Assembly: GCF_000621785.1 (NCBI RefSeq)
Contig: NZ_KK211346.1
Coordinates: 124,001-188,000, forward strand
Direction of reading: 5' to 3'
From: Ruminococcus flavefaciens ND2009
GTDB lineage: Bacteria; Bacillota; Clostridia; Oscillospirales; Ruminococcaceae
DNA length: 64,000 nucleotides
The position numbers and the translations under genes are program-made. Shown in pieces: positions 23,448 to 33,743 of the stretch (position 1 is the stretch's first letter; the number at the start of each line of letters is the position of its first letter). The notes beneath the pieces are model-generated. The model was not told the origin of the DNA, did not search any database, and worked only from the letters and a program-made list of their open reading frames with translations.

Positions 23448-24593
23448 ATGACAGCTTCAAGTGAAATTTTATTCGGCAGCGATTCAAATGTCGCACCTAT
23501 CGGTATCATCGCTATGAACAGCGTTACCGAGCTTGGCAAGAAGATCGACGATTACCTCGTTGACTGGGCAGGAAAGGGCGGCATAAATGTCGATACCTTC
23601 CTGGTAGAGAGCGAATGCCCCCGTTTTTCCTCGGGCGACGGCAAGGGACTCATCAAGTCCACTATCCGCGGCAAGGATCTCTTTATCATCGTTGATGTAG
23701 GAAACTACAGCATCAAGTACGACTATTTCGGAATGAAGAATGCAATGTCTCCCGACGATCATTTCCAGGATCTCAAGAGGATCATCCAGGCTGCAAGCGG
23801 TAAGGCTCACCGCATAACTGTTATAATGCCTACTCTTTACGGCGGACGCCAGCACAGAAGAAGCTACCGCGAGTCACTTGACTGTGCCTGCGCTCTTCAG
23901 GAGCTTGAGGCTATGGGCGTATCAAATATCGTATGCTTTGACGCTCACGACCCCAGAGTCCAGAACGCTATCCCGCTCATGGGCTTTGACAATGTAATGC
24001 CTACATATCAGGTACTCAAGGCTATGCTCAAGGACATAAAGGATCTTGACTTCAATAAGGACAAGTTCATGGTAGTAAGCCCTGACGAAGGCGCTCTCAA
24101 CAGAAATATGTATTATGCTTCTGTTCTCGGCGTTGAGATGGGTATGTTCTACAAGAGAAGAGATTACTCCACTATCGTTAACGGACGCAACCCCATCGTT
24201 GCTCACGAATATCTCGGTAACCCTGTTGAGGGCAAGGATATTTTCGTTTCTGATGACATCATCTCATCAGGTGAATCCATGCTGGATCTTGCTTATGCAC
24301 TCAAGGAGAAGAAGGCTGGCAGGATCTTCGCCTACGCTACATATACCATCTTCACAAACGGTCTTGAAAAGTTTGACAAGGCTTACGAGGAAGGCACTCT
24401 TGACGGCGTATTCGGTACAAACCTCACATACAGGACTCCTGAGCTCCTCAGCAGACCCTGGTTCCACGAGGTCGATGTTTCCAAGTACATCGCATACTTC
24501 ATTGAAGCTATCAATCACGACGTTTCTATCAGCAAGATCATCGATCCTCATACCAAGATCGAGAACCTGCTCAAGAAGTACGGCATGAAGTAA
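23448..24593 (+). CDS. prs: Ribose-phosphate pyrophosphokinase (PRPP synthetase), long form
   Basis: A 381-residue enzyme that makes PRPP from ribose 5-phosphate and ATP for nucleotides, His and Trp. It is longer than the usual 310-320 residues, as in a clostridial subgroup. Family features are MPTLYGGRQHRRSYRESL (ATP-binding flexible loop region), CFDAHDPRVQNAIP, VVSPDEGALNRN (pyrophosphate binding) and the PRPP loop IFVSDDIISSGESMLDLA. Starts after a distant Shine-Dalgarno and a hairpin, then ends in an intrinsic terminator. Probably co-transcribed with ppa. Confidence 0.92.
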   Translation: MTASSEILFGSDSNVAPIGIIAMNSVTELGKKIDDYLVDWAGKGGINVDTFLVESECPRFSSGDGKGLIKSTIRGKDLFIIVDVGNYSIKYDYFGMKNAMSPDDHFQDLKRIIQAASGKAHRITVIMPTLYGGRQHRRSYRESLDCACALQELEAMGVSNIVCFDAHDPRVQNAIPLMGFDNVMPTYQVLKAMLKDIKDLDFNKDKFMVVSPDEGALNRNMYYASVLGVEMGMFYKRRDYSTIVNGRNPIVAHEYLGNPVEGKDIFVSDDIISSGESMLDLAYALKEKKAGRIFAYATYTIFTNGLEKFDKAYEEGTLDGVFGTNLTYRTPELLSRPWFHEVDVSKYIAYFIEAINHDVSISKIIDPHTKIENLLKKYGMK

Positions 24594-24601
24594 TAAATGT
24601 T

Positions 24602-24631
24602 AAGGCACTGTTAACAAACGGTGCCTTTTTC
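24602..24631 (+). terminator. Terminator after prs
   Basis: AAGGCACTGTT with AACGGTGCCTT (24602-24627, one G-U) followed by TTTTT. Confidence 0.85.
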
Positions 24632-24677
24632 TTTTGTGAAAATTGCGTGAAACCTTTGTTTAAAGCCAACAAGAATA

Positions 24678-24706
24678 TTGACAAATATTAGTCAAAGTGC
24701 TATAAT
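24678..24706 (+). promoter_or_regulatory. Promoter of the fused ABC exporter gene
   Basis: Perfect TTGACA (24678) and TATAAT (24701), spacer 17. Confidence 0.88.
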
Positions 24707-24771
24707 AATATTTGCAAATTTTAATTTGCGGCAGTTATTTACTGTCACATGATTTATGAAGGGGAGATTAA

Positions 24772-27700
24772 ATGCTTCAGCTGAAAGACATCGTCAAAAA
24801 ATACGGCGTCGGGGATAACGTCGTAACAGCTCTGAACGGGGTAAGCATTACGTTCCGTGAGAACGAATTTGTCGCTATTCTCGGACATTCAGGCTGTGGA
24901 AAGACCACACTGCTAAACATAATCGGAGGTCTCGATCACTATACCTCGGGAGACCTCATCATCAACGGCACATCTACAAAGCAGTATAAGGACAGAGACT
25001 GGGACGCTTACAGAAACCACTCCATAGGCTTCATTTTCCAGAGCTATAACCTTATACCTCATCAGACCGTACTCTCAAATGTAGAGCTGGCGCTGACTAT
25101 CTCGGGCGTTTCAAAGTCAGAGAGACGCAAGCGCGCCAAGGAAGCCCTTGAAAAGGTGGGACTGGGAGATCAGCTCCACAAAAAGCCCAACCAGATGTCG
25201 GGCGGACAGATGCAGCGTGTGGCTATTGCCCGTGCGCTCATCAATGATCCCGATATACTTCTTGCTGACGAGCCCACAGGTGCTCTTGACTCGGAGACCT
25301 CCATCCAGGTAATGGAGCTCCTCAAAGAGATCGCCAGTGATAAGCTGGTCATCATGGTAACTCATAACCCTGAGCTGGCTGAGGAGTACGCTACACGTAT
25401 CGTAAGGATAAAGGACGGCGAGCTCACAGACGACAGCGATCCCTTTGATCCTTCAAAGGCTGAGAGCAAGGACAAGAGCAAAAAGTCAAAGACAAAGAAA
25501 GCCAAGGCTGACAAGTCGGAAAAGAATGCGAAGACAGAGAAGAGCGCTCCTGATAAGAAAAAGAAGGTCTCAATGTCCTTCGGTACTGCAGTTTCACTCT
25601 CTCTCAACAACCTTATGACCAAGAAGGGAAGGACGCTCCTTACCGCCTTTGCAGGCTCTATCGGTATCATCGGTATCGCTCTTATCCTTTCGCTGGCTAC
25701 GGGTATCAACGAGTACATCGACAATATCCAGGAGGAGACACTCTCATCTTATCCTCTTGAGATATTGAGAGAGAATACCGATACCCAGGGGATGGTCGAG
25801 GCTCTTATGAAGAGTCAGAACGAATACAATTCACGTACTTTCGAGGACGATAAGGTCTACGCAAACACTCAGGTCTATGATATGTTCAATTCCTTCAATT
25901 CTGCTGCCAAGCAGATAAACAACATGAAGGACTTCCGCATATTCCTTGAGAATGACAGTGTTATCGCCGAAAAGGCAAGCGCTATCGGCTATTCCTACGA
26001 TGTTAAAATGCCTGTGTTCACCGAGTCGCCATCAGGAGAGATCATCAAGGTAGATTTCATGGATATGTACAGCAAGGCTATGGGCATGGGCGAGTCCGAT
26101 GTGATGAACGCTTCCATGAACAACCCTATGGCAGGTATGGAGATGTCTGCTTTCGGTCTCAACGTTATGGAGGAGCTCCTCCCCGGCGAGAACGGCGAGT
26201 ACGTCAGCGATCTTGTCAAGGAGCAGTATGAGCTGGTAAAGGGCGAATGGCCTCAGAACTACGATGAGGTAGTTGTGGTGCTCAGACAGAACAATGAGCT
26301 TCCCGATATAATCACCTATGCTATGGGTCTCAAGGATCAGGAGGGGTTCAACGAAAAGCTCAAGGCTGCCATGAGCAACGAGGAGATCAAGGACTACGGA
26401 CAGATGGAATGGAACATGGACGACATCATGAACAAGAAGTTCAAGATGATCCTTCCCTGTGAGTACTACCAGAAGAATGAAGCAGGCAAGGGCTGCGTTG
26501 ATCTGACTGCAAACACAACAGGTATTGATTACCTCTATAATTCCTCTGACGTGGGAACCGACATCAAGATAGTCGGTCTTATCCACCCCAAGGAGGACGT
26601 AAGAGCTCCCATGCTTCAGGGGTATATGTGCTATACCTCAAAGCTCACTGAATACGTCATTGACAAGACAAGCTCCAGCGACCTTGTAAAGGATCAGATC
26701 GCTGACAAGGAAAATGACCTTATCACAGGCACAAAGTTCATGTCCGATGACTATGTTGAGCCTACTCCCGAGGAGAAGGCTGAGACCGCAAAGGCATTCA
26801 TCGAAAAGGCTGACACAGATACAAAGGCTGAGATCTACCGCCTTATCGTTTCACAGCCCGATCCCAAGCAGCTCAGCGCTCAGGTAGAGGCTGCAATGAA
26901 GGACTTCGACCGCGATCAGTTCGTGGAGCAGATAACAGCTATGTACTCAGAGGAGCTTGGTGTTGACAGCTCACAGATAACATCTTTCGTCGGTCAGATG
27001 AGCGACGAGGATATAAAGAGCTACGCTGAGGAGGCTATCCGTCAGCAGGTAACTGAGCAGTACGCTCAGATGGCTCAGGAGCAGCTTGGCTCACTTACCA
27101 ACGGTGAGCTTGCAAAGATGCTGGACTCAACCCCCATAAGCACTGAGAACTACGGCGTTGTATTCGAGAAGTATACACCCGAGGAGATCTCAAAGTCTAC
27201 TTATGATGACAACCTCAAGCTTCTTGGTGTTGCCGATGAGTCAGATCCTTCACGTATCCGTCTCTATGCAAAGAGCTTCGAGGACAAGGACGACATCGCA
27301 GACGCTATCAAACGCTACAACAAGGGCGTTAAGGAAGCTGATGTTATCCATTATACCGATATGGTGGCACTTCTCATGTCATCTATCACAGGCATCATAA
27401 GCGGTATTTCCTACCTGCTTATCGCCTTCGTTGGTATCTCTCTGGTGGTTTCGTCAATAATGATCGGTATCATCACATATATATCGGTTCTTGAGCGTAC
27501 ACGAGAGATCGGTATCCTCAGAGCTATCGGTGCTTCCAAGCACAATGTAAGGACTGTATTCAATGCCGAGACCCTTCTCGTTGGACTGGCAGCAGGACTT
27601 ATCGGAATAGGTGTATCGGTACTTCTTACCATACCTATCAACGCTGTTATACACAGTGTTACCAGCCTTGATACCCTCCATGCACACGTTCCTGTTGTGG

Positions 27701-27810
27701 GAGCTGTGGTGCTGGTGCTCATAAGCATGATACTCACGCTCATAGCGGGACTTATCCCGTCAGGAGTTGCCGCAAGGAAGGATCCTGTTGAGGCTCTCAG
27801 AACAGAATAA
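24772..27810 (+). CDS. ABC transporter with fused ATPase and FtsX-like permease (MacB type)
   Basis: A 1012-residue protein. Residues 1-220 are an ABC ATPase of the LolD/MacB group: Walker [27 protein letters not shown], signature MSGGQMQR and Walker [18 protein letters not shown]. Residues about 222-270 are a Lys/Asp/Ser-rich linker. Helix 1 (about 290-315) is followed by a large extracellular MacB-type domain (about 320-860) and three C-terminal helices with the FtsX motif [15 protein letters not shown]. Such fusions export peptides, lipids or antibiotics or act in cell-envelope stress. No accessory periplasmic protein is nearby. GAAGGGGAG precedes the ATG. Confidence 0.9.
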   Translation: MLQLKDIVKKYGVGDNVVTALNGVSITFRENEFVAILGHSGCGKTTLLNIIGGLDHYTSGDLIINGTSTKQYKDRDWDAYRNHSIGFIFQSYNLIPHQTVLSNVELALTISGVSKSERRKRAKEALEKVGLGDQLHKKPNQMSGGQMQRVAIARALINDPDILLADEPTGALDSETSIQVMELLKEIASDKLVIMVTHNPELAEEYATRIVRIKDGELTDDSDPFDPSKAESKDKSKKSKTKKAKADKSEKNAKTEKSAPDKKKKVSMSFGTAVSLSLNNLMTKKGRTLLTAFAGSIGIIGIALILSLATGINEYIDNIQEETLSSYPLEILRENTDTQGMVEALMKSQNEYNSRTFEDDKVYANTQVYDMFNSFNSAAKQINNMKDFRIFLENDSVIAEKASAIGYSYDVKMPVFTESPSGEIIKVDFMDMYSKAMGMGESDVMNASMNNPMAGMEMSAFGLNVMEELLPGENGEYVSDLVKEQYELVKGEWPQNYDEVVVVLRQNNELPDIITYAMGLKDQEGFNEKLKAAMSNEEIKDYGQMEWNMDDIMNKKFKMILPCEYYQKNEAGKGCVDLTANTTGIDYLYNSSDVGTDIKIVGLIHPKEDVRAPMLQGYMCYTSKLTEYVIDKTSSSDLVKDQIADKENDLITGTKFMSDDYVEPTPEEKAETAKAFIEKADTDTKAEIYRLIVSQPDPKQLSAQVEAAMKDFDRDQFVEQITAMYSEELGVDSSQITSFVGQMSDEDIKSYAEEAIRQQVTEQYAQMAQEQLGSLTNGELAKMLDSTPISTENYGVVFEKYTPEEISKSTYDDNLKLLGVADESDPSRIRLYAKSFEDKDDIADAIKRYNKGVKEADVIHYTDMVALLMSSITGIISGISYLLIAFVGISLVVSSIMIGIITYISVLERTREIGILRAIGASKHNVRTVFNAETLLVGLAAGLIGIGVSVLLTIPINAVIHSVTSLDTLHAHVPVVGAVVLVLISMILTLIAGLIPSGVAARKDPVEALRTE

Positions 27811-27814
27811 AGAT

Positions 27815-27845
27815 AAAAGGACTGCAATTGCAGTCCTTTTTGTTA
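27815..27845. terminator. Bidirectional terminator between ABC exporter and peptidase genes
   Basis: AAAAGGACTGC with GCAGTCCTTTT (27815-27840), loop AATT, flanked by A's and T's on both sides. Confidence 0.85.
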
Positions 27846-27851
27846 TGCTAA

Positions 27852-29495
27852 TTATTTGTATTTATCGGCAAATCTGCTTATCTCATCTGCGAGCTGTGAG
27901 ATATAATCACGGCTGAGTACGTCCCTGAAGCCGCATTCGCTGAGAGCCTGACGGAAGCTGTACTCACCTGAGTTGCAGGAGATCCTTGAGAACTTCTCAT
28001 AACGCTCAAGTGCCTTGTCGGGAGCATTGAAGGCGTCATCGAAAAGGTCAAAGGCTGCAAGGGCGGAGGTGGAATAGCTTATATAATACCCCGGGCTCTC
28101 GAAAAGATGTGAGATCATATAGAGCCGGGCTGCTCCGTCGTAGTAGTCCATATTATCGTTGAAAAGCTCCACCAGTTCCTCGGGAGTTATATCGTCTATC
28201 CGTTCCGTTATCTTGTATTCAAATTCGCCGACAAGGTAGCCGCTTATGACCGAATCAAGCAGGTCGATAATCTGCATGATCTTCTGAGAGTCGCTGCTGC
28301 TGCCGTATATCTCGTCATAGAAACGGGTGAATATGAGCTCAAGTCCCTGGGACTGTACCTCTGCGATGTCAAGATTGTTCTGCGAGAGGAACGTGGGAGT
28401 ATTATCGTAGAATGTGGCGTGGAAGTGTCCGAATTCATGAATGGCAGTGTTAAGAACTTCGTCACTGTCCATGGAGCCTATGAAGATCATAGCCTTGTCT
28501 TCAAGCGGGAGCTCGTCGGTGAACGCACCTTCAAATGCCTCGTCATCGTTATAGCAGAGTCTGTACAGATGCTCATCGCATATCAGGTCTGCACTTTTTG
28601 CCAGATCCTCGGAGAGCTGCGGAGCATATTCCCTGATGACTTCAAAGGGAGCGTCTTCAAAGCCGTATTCGGCATAAAGATCAGAAAGATCGGTGTTGTC
28701 TACATAAACATCTATGAGCCTGTCCATGACGGGAATGAGCTCATCTCTTACGGAGTCGCCCAGAGCAAGGATCTCTTCGCCTGTGTAGTCCCTGTCGTAC
28801 TGCGAATAGAGCAGTCCTGTGTCATAGTCCTGAAGAATGTCTATGAGGATCTTTGCACATTTTATGTCCTTTTCGTCCTCGTCGAGATCGTCGTCGGCGA
28901 TTATTTTGTAATACTCGCCGAGGTTTTCGGTCATATCGTCAAAGCTTGACTCGGATTCTGTACGGATAATATCAAGGTCATCGGTGTCTGTGATGTCCTT
29001 ATAGAACTCTATATCCTCATCGGTAACGTATTTCTCAAAATAGGAGCGGTGATCGCTGTAGTAGCCGCGGACGAAAGCCGCACGCATCATATCGCCTGCA
29101 ACATAGAGGATACGGTAAACCTCGTTGAATTCATTCTCCATTTCCTCGTTGGAGTAATGGGCGTAGAATTCCAGCTCCTTTACGCTGCGGGCTTCATAGA
29201 TCTCGTCATAGAGCTCCAGGAGGTTATTGATATCGCTGTCAAGGGCACTTGTGTTTCCTTTGTCAATATCATCAATGAGCTTGCTGACAGCTTCCTCAAC
29301 AGTATCAAGATCGGGACAGTAGTCACTTATCTCGGGGATGATCTCCTGTTCGGAGCCCCCAGACTGACCGATGGCGTATTCGCGGGAGGTGTCCCTGACT
29401 CTTGACTGTCTGGGAGGATCGTTGTCTGTGCATGATAAAAGTGACAGGGTGAGCGCTCCTGCTGTCAGGAGGGCTGCTATGCGGGAGGATCTCAT
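27852..29495 (-). CDS. Lipoprotein metallopeptidase of the M3 (oligoendopeptidase F-like) group
   Basis: A 547-residue lipoprotein: basic start, hydrophobic segment and lipobox SLLSCT (Cys about residue 20). The zinc motif is HEFGH (residues 353-357) inside NTAIHEFGHFHATF, and a downstream EVQSQGLE about 25 residues later offers the third zinc ligand, the gluzincin layout of M3 peptidases. Much of the N-terminal part is acidic (D/E-rich, helical). It is divergent from standard oligoendopeptidase F. The start at 29495 has AAAGGAG. Last gene of the rib operon, 16 bases after the HAD gene. Confidence 0.75.
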   Translation of the reverse strand: MRSSRIAALLTAGALTLSLLSCTDNDPPRQSRVRDTSREYAIGQSGGSEQEIIPEISDYCPDLDTVEEAVSKLIDDIDKGNTSALDSDINNLLELYDEIYEARSVKELEFYAHYSNEEMENEFNEVYRILYVAGDMMRAAFVRGYYSDHRSYFEKYVTDEDIEFYKDITDTDDLDIIRTESESSFDDMTENLGEYYKIIADDDLDEDEKDIKCAKILIDILQDYDTGLLYSQYDRDYTGEEILALGDSVRDELIPVMDRLIDVYVDNTDLSDLYAEYGFEDAPFEVIREYAPQLSEDLAKSADLICDEHLYRLCYNDDEAFEGAFTDELPLEDKAMIFIGSMDSDEVLNTAIHEFGHFHATFYDNTPTFLSQNNLDIAEVQSQGLELIFTRFYDEIYGSSSDSQKIMQIIDLLDSVISGYLVGEFEYKITERIDDITPEELVELFNDNMDYYDGAARLYMISHLFESPGYYISYSTSALAAFDLFDDAFNAPDKALERYEKFSRISCNSGEYSFRQALSECGFRDVLSRDYISQLADEISRFADKYK

Positions 29496-29511
29496 ACATA
29501 CTCCTTTCGCG

Positions 29512-30168
29512 TCAGCGGCGCAGCTTTTCAACAGCCGATGGTATCTGACGTATATTGTCAACGATTATGTCAGCCTTTGAGAGCTCCTCTCTGCTGCCGA
29601 AGCCGTAGCCGCAGCCTATGGAGGGGAGTCCGTTCACAGCGGCGGTCTCTATATCGTGGAAGCGGTCGCCGATGACGATAAAGTCTCCCTCATGGAGGGG
29701 AGCTATCCTGCGGAATATCTCATATTTGGGTATAAAGTCAAAAGCCTCACAGCAGTAGAAATAGTGGAAGAAACGGTCCAGACCGAAGACACGCTTGTGG
29801 CGTTCAAGGTAGTGGAAGCGGCAGTTGCTGAGAAAGATAAGGGTGAAGCCTTTTTCTCTAAGGTCTGCAAGCATCTCCTCAGCACCGTCGTAGAGGGCTC
29901 CCTCGCCCGCGTCCACACGTCTTGCCATGTCCTCGCCCAGCATTATGCGGGCTTTTTCGCGTATCTCAGGGTCAAGCTCGGGGTGGAACTGTCCCCACAT
30001 ATCCGTGGAATTGAAGCCCAGCCAGTAGCTTATCTCCTTGTCGGTATATTCTCTGTCTGCGATATAGCCCCTGTCGGACAGCCATTTCATAGTGCCGCGG
30101 AAGGCAGGGGCATAGGTGAGCATAGAGTTATGGATAGTGCCGTCGTAATCGAAAATGAGGTTGGTCAT
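29512..30168 (-). CDS. HAD-superfamily phosphatase in the riboflavin operon
   Basis: A 218-residue haloacid-dehalogenase fold phosphatase. Motif I FDYDGTIHNS, motif II FLSNCRFH, motif III Lys and motif IV VIGDRFHDIETA are complete, so it should be active. Its family is usually annotated as phosphoglycolate-phosphatase-like. It starts inside the stop codon of ribH (TAATG), a strong sign of coupling. Because the phosphatase that removes the phosphate from 5-amino-6-ribitylamino-uracil 5'-phosphate is a HAD protein in known bacteria, and none of the other rib genes supplies it, this is the obvious candidate in this operon. Confidence 0.85.
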   Translation of the reverse strand: MTNLIFDYDGTIHNSMLTYAPAFRGTMKWLSDRGYIADREYTDKEISYWLGFNSTDMWGQFHPELDPEIREKARIMLGEDMARRVDAGEGALYDGAEEMLADLREKGFTLIFLSNCRFHYLERHKRVFGLDRFFHYFYCCEAFDFIPKYEIFRRIAPLHEGDFIVIGDRFHDIETAAVNGLPSIGCGYGFGSREELSKADIIVDNIRQIPSAVEKLRR

Positions 30169-30635
30169 TATGCCTCGATCTCTCTGATGAGGTTTATCAT
30201 CTCGATAGCGCCCTCAGCACACTCGCTGCCCTTATTGCCTGCCTTGGAGCCTGCACGCTCGATAGCCTGCTCGATGTTCTCGGTAGTGATAACACCGAAC
30301 ATTACGGGAATATCGCTCTGGAGAGATACCTGCGCAATACCCTTTGCAGCCTCGTTGCATACAAGGTCATAGTGAGAGGTGCTTCCTCTTATGATAGCGC
30401 CCAGGCAGATAATAGCGTCATACTTGCCTGACTTTGCCATTTTTGAAGCGATGAGGGGGATCTCAAATGCACCGGGTACCCATGCTACGTCGATGGCTCC
30501 GTCGCTTACGTCATGACGCTTGAGAGTGTCGATAGCTCCGCCCAGCAGCTTTGATGTGATGAACTCGTTGAAACGAGCCACAACAATACCTACTCTGATG
30601 TCCTTTGATACAAGTTTTCCTTCATATGTCTTCAT
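30168..30635 (-). CDS. ribH: 6,7-dimethyl-8-ribityllumazine synthase
   Basis: A 155-residue lumazine synthase that condenses 5-amino-6-ribitylamino-uracil with 3,4-dihydroxy-2-butanone 4-phosphate. Signatures are [51 protein letters not shown] (catalytic His region) and [20 protein letters not shown]. The typical icosahedral subunit length fits. AAAAGGAG precedes the start. Member of the rib operon; its stop overlaps the HAD start by one codon. Confidence 0.96.
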   Translation of the reverse strand: MKTYEGKLVSKDIRVGIVVARFNEFITSKLLGGAIDTLKRHDVSDGAIDVAWVPGAFEIPLIASKMAKSGKYDAIICLGAIIRGSTSHYDLVCNEAAKGIAQVSLQSDIPVMFGVITTENIEQAIERAGSKAGNKGSECAEGAIEMINLIREIEA

Positions 30636-30650
30636 GATAAATACTCCTTT

Positions 30651-31169
30651 TTATTTATTTCTGTTGAGCAAGTAATTGTCCTTGAGGAGCTTTACGAGCT
30701 CGTCCTTTTTTTCTATGACAGTGAATTTTTTCGGCATTATGCCGTTGTTGAACCACAGGCTCAGTGTATCACCCGAAAGCTGGTAGCTGACCTTTTTCTT
30801 CTGCCTTGCAAGTCCGAAGTTATCGGGGAAGTACACTCTCTGCGTGGTGATATAGGCGTACTTTCCGATAAAGAAGTCCAGCAGGATAAGGATGGTCAGT
30901 ATTATGCCCGAGAGAAAGAGAAGTCCGTAGCAGTTCATGTGATAGGTGTCGTCCATCTGCCTTGCGCCGTTCCACTCCAGGAATCCTATGACCAGCCAGG
31001 CTGCCCAGCAGCAGGACCACCAGAGGGCGTCCTTTTTACGATCCCTTTTTAGCTTTATGGCAGTCTTCTTTGTTGATACCCTTGAACGGAACACGAAGTA
31101 GCCGATGATCGCAGCAATGAACAGTGCTGACATGAAACAGAGGACGCATATTGAGAATATTTTCAGCAT
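30651..31169 (-). CDS. Membrane protein of unknown function in the rib operon (1)
   Basis: A 172-residue protein with an N-terminal membrane segment (about 5-27), two more around 55-75 and 88-108, and a C-terminal soluble stretch (about 115-172) with YITTQRVYFPDNFGLARQKKKVSYQLSGD and a Lys-rich tail. Layout resembles the neighbouring 31182-31670 protein. No family recognised. It sits between ribH and its neighbour in the rib operon, so it should be induced when FMN is low. A role in flavin transport or chance co-transcription cannot be separated. Confidence 0.6.
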   Translation of the reverse strand: MLKIFSICVLCFMSALFIAAIIGYFVFRSRVSTKKTAIKLKRDRKKDALWWSCCWAAWLVIGFLEWNGARQMDDTYHMNCYGLLFLSGIILTILILLDFFIGKYAYITTQRVYFPDNFGLARQKKKVSYQLSGDTLSLWFNNGIMPKKFTVIEKKDELVKLLKDNYLLNRNK

Positions 31170-31181
31170 TTCAGCTCCTCC

Positions 31182-31670
31182 TTACTTTGTCAGCGGATTT
31201 TCGTATCCGTGCTTGCCGTACCAGTCTGCAAGCATCTTTACGGTCTTCATGTTCTTTATGCCAAGATGGAATACCGCAGGCTTTTCCACGCCCTTGCGGT
31301 AGAGCTTCATACATTCGCCCATTTTGTCCTTGCCGAATTCATAGCTGTACTCCTCACGGGGAAGGAGCTTGCAGCCGAAGGGGCCTTCGTTGACAACTCC
31401 CTGCGGCGTAATAGGTACGCAGAGACTGAATATGGAAAGGAGAAGTATGACTTCCATAAGTATCCAGGGAACACGGAAGCCCTTGTTGAATATGACAAGT
31501 GCTATACCTACTGCAATAGCGATTATATAGAGCAGCAGTGCGGGAAGGTTCATGACTATGACCTTGTCCTTGAATTTAAACATACCGCGGAGCAGGTTTA
31601 CAGTGTTGAGCACCATTAAAAGAACGCCTATTGAAAGTATTATGGTCGCAAAATACCACCAGATACTCAT
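31182..31670 (-). CDS. Membrane protein of unknown function in the rib operon (2)
   Basis: A 162-residue protein with three N-terminal hydrophobic segments (about 5-25, 42-62, 68-88) and a C-terminal soluble domain (about 95-162) including GPFGCKLLPREEYSYEFGKDKMGEC and KNMKTVKMLADWYGKHG. Its overall architecture is like that of the next gene, so the two may be a divergent pair. It lies 11 bases from ribBA and 12 from the next membrane gene. No function assigned. Confidence 0.6.
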   Translation of the reverse strand: MSIWWYFATIILSIGVLLMVLNTVNLLRGMFKFKDKVIVMNLPALLLYIIAIAVGIALVIFNKGFRVPWILMEVILLLSIFSLCVPITPQGVVNEGPFGCKLLPREEYSYEFGKDKMGECMKLYRKGVEKPAVFHLGIKNMKTVKMLADWYGKHGYENPLTK

Positions 31671-31681
31671 AATAAATCACC

Positions 31682-32881
31682 TCAATAATCAAGAATGTGA
31701 CCCATTTTGTCCCTTTTTGTCCTGAGATAGAACAGGTCGTAGGCGGTAGCGTCCACCTGAATGGGCACACGCTCCTTTATTTCCAGTCCGAAGCCGCTGA
31801 GACCGTATACCTTGTCGGGGTTGTTGGTCAGCAGGCGAAGGGTCTTGCAGCCCAGGTCGCGGAGTATCTGTGCGCCGATGTAGTATTCGCGCATATCTCC
31901 CGGAAAGCCCAGCGCAAGGTTAGCCTCAAGGGTGTCCATGCCCTTGTCCTGAAGCTCGTAGGCGCGGAGCTTGTTGATGAGACCGATACCGCGTCCCTCC
32001 TGTCTCATGTAGAGGAGTATGCCTCTGCCTTCCTTTTCGATCTGGGACATTGCCGCGGCGAACTGCTGTCCGCAGTCGCATTTGAGAGAGCCGAAGGCGT
32101 CGCCTGTGAGACACTCGGAATGTACGCGGCAGAGTATATCCTGTCCGTCGCCGATGTCTCCCTTGACGAGTGCCACATGGTGCTCGCCGTTGAGCTTGTT
32201 GACGTAGCCGAGAGCTCTGAACTCGCCGTATTTGGTTGGGAGCTTTGTATTTGCAACGCACTCCACCAGCTTGTCATGTACCTTTCTGTATTCCTTCAGC
32301 GCCTGGATAGTGATGAACTTCATGCCCCATTCCTGCGCTTTTTCCTGCAATTCCGCAGACCTCATCATTGTGCCGTCGTCACGCATTATCTCGCAGCAGA
32401 GGCCGCACTCCTCAAGACCTGCGATACGCATGAGGTCAACGGTCGCTTCTGTGTGTCCCTCGCGCTCAAGGACGCCGTTCTTCTTAGCCATAAGAGGGAA
32501 CATATGCCCCGGCTTGCGGAAGTCATCGGGCTTTGCATCGGGAGAAACAGCCATTCTGGCGGTGTAGCCGCGCTCTGCGGCGGATATGCCCGTGGTGGTG
32601 TCAACGTGGTCGATGGAGACCGTGAACGCCGTTGAGTGGTTATCGGTGTTGAAGTCCACCATCTGATGAAGGTGGAGCTTCTGGCACAGCTCAATACTCA
32701 TGGGCATACATATGAGACCCTTTGCGTGAGCCGCCATGAAGTTGACATTCTCCGTGGTGGCAAACTGAGCGGCGCATATCATATCGCCCTCATTTTCGCG
32801 GTCTTCATCGTCGGTGACGAGAATTATCTCGCCGTTTCGGAGAGCCTCTGCGGCTTCCTCTACTGTGTTGTAACGGAACAT
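31682..32881 (-). CDS. ribBA: Bifunctional 3,4-dihydroxy-2-butanone 4-phosphate synthase / GTP cyclohydrolase II
   Basis: A 399-residue fusion that supplies both starting branches of riboflavin synthesis. Residues 1-205 are Rib[38 protein letters not shown] and [14 protein letters not shown]. Residues about 205-399 are Rib[23 protein letters not shown] (the zinc cysteines), [17 protein letters not shown] and [17 protein letters not shown]. All metal and GTP-binding signatures appear intact. It is in the rib operon, 4 bases after the DUF4097 gene. Confidence 0.96.
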   Translation of the reverse strand: MFRYNTVEEAAEALRNGEIILVTDDEDRENEGDMICAAQFATTENVNFMAAHAKGLICMPMSIELCQKLHLHQMVDFNTDNHSTAFTVSIDHVDTTTGISAAERGYTARMAVSPDAKPDDFRKPGHMFPLMAKKNGVLEREGHTEATVDLMRIAGLEECGLCCEIMRDDGTMMRSAELQEKAQEWGMKFITIQALKEYRKVHDKLVECVANTKLPTKYGEFRALGYVNKLNGEHHVALVKGDIGDGQDILCRVHSECLTGDAFGSLKCDCGQQFAAAMSQIEKEGRGILLYMRQEGRGIGLINKLRAYELQDKGMDTLEANLALGFPGDMREYYIGAQILRDLGCKTLRLLTNNPDKVYGLSGFGLEIKERVPIQVDATAYDLFYLRTKRDKMGHILDY

Positions 32882-32885
32882 TTGA

Positions 32886-33731
32886 TTACTCCTTATCTAT
32901 ACTGATATTGCCTGTTTTTACCGAAGCGGACACTTTGGTATCCTTGTACTCCAGTGTGACTTCTCCGTCTTTTGCGGAGCCGTCTGTTATCTCATAGGAC
33001 TGTGCGTCCCATAATTCCATAGAGCCTGTATCAACAGACAGGTCGATGTCTGCTGCTGAGCCGTTTGTGGGGAGCCCGAACAGCAATTGTCCTGTGTCAA
33101 CTGAAATGGTCATATCCTCCGAATAAGTGCAGTTCCTCATGGTGATATTGCCCGTGTCGCAGTTCATGGAAGAACTGTCTGTGAACTCGGTGTTGATGCA
33201 GGTGATGCTGCCTGTGTCGACTTCACCGATGAAGCAGCCTTTCATGTCTCTGAAGTTGACGCTTCCGGTGTCAGATTCAGCCGAGACAGTATCTATGCTT
33301 TTCGGCAGCCTGACTTCTGCGCTTAAATCGACCTGACATTTGTATCCCTTGTCGTGCACCCATTTTTGAATGTCATCGCCTGTGTCCTTTTCTGCGATGT
33401 TAATGATGAGCCTGCCGTCTTTCTCCTCGCTGAGAGCGTCGATGTGGTCAGCGACCTTCTTGCAGAGTTCCTCGTCATTGCTGCGTACAGTATAGTCAAG
33501 GTACACCGAGGGATTTGACTCATCGGTGGTAACTACGGTGATACCGCCTGTGCCAAGGCTTATATCCGCTTCGGATATATCTCCTGAAAGGTCTATGCTG
33601 ACAGTCCTGTTATCGCTGTGGTAGTTCCTGTACTGATCGTTTTCTACTTTTACGATCAGCTCTTTGCTGCAGCCTGTGAGAAGGGCAGCTGCAAAAAATG
33701 CTGAAGTGAGTTTTATAATTGCTGCTTTCAT
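32886..33731 (-). CDS. DUF4097-type lipoprotein inside the rib operon
   Basis: A 281-residue protein with a signal peptide and lipobox (LLTGCS, Cys about residue 21). The mature part is repetitive: short beta-strand units containing [39 protein letters not shown] and VKTGNISID, typical of DUF4097 putative-adhesin beta-helices. It should be anchored outside the membrane. It lies between ribE and ribBA, 12 and 4 bases apart, an unexpected place for a surface protein. No link to flavins is known for the family. Confidence 0.8.
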   Translation of the reverse strand: MKAAIIKLTSAFFAAALLTGCSKELIVKVENDQYRNYHSDNRTVSIDLSGDISEADISLGTGGITVVTTDESNPSVYLDYTVRSNDEELCKKVADHIDALSEEKDGRLIINIAEKDTGDDIQKWVHDKGYKCQVDLSAEVRLPKSIDTVSAESDTGSVNFRDMKGCFIGEVDTGSITCINTEFTDSSSMNCDTGNITMRNCTYSEDMTISVDTGQLLFGLPTNGSAADIDLSVDTGSMELWDAQSYEITDGSAKDGEVTLEYKDTKVSASVKTGNISIDKE

Positions 33732-33743
33732 GGTATCTCCTTG

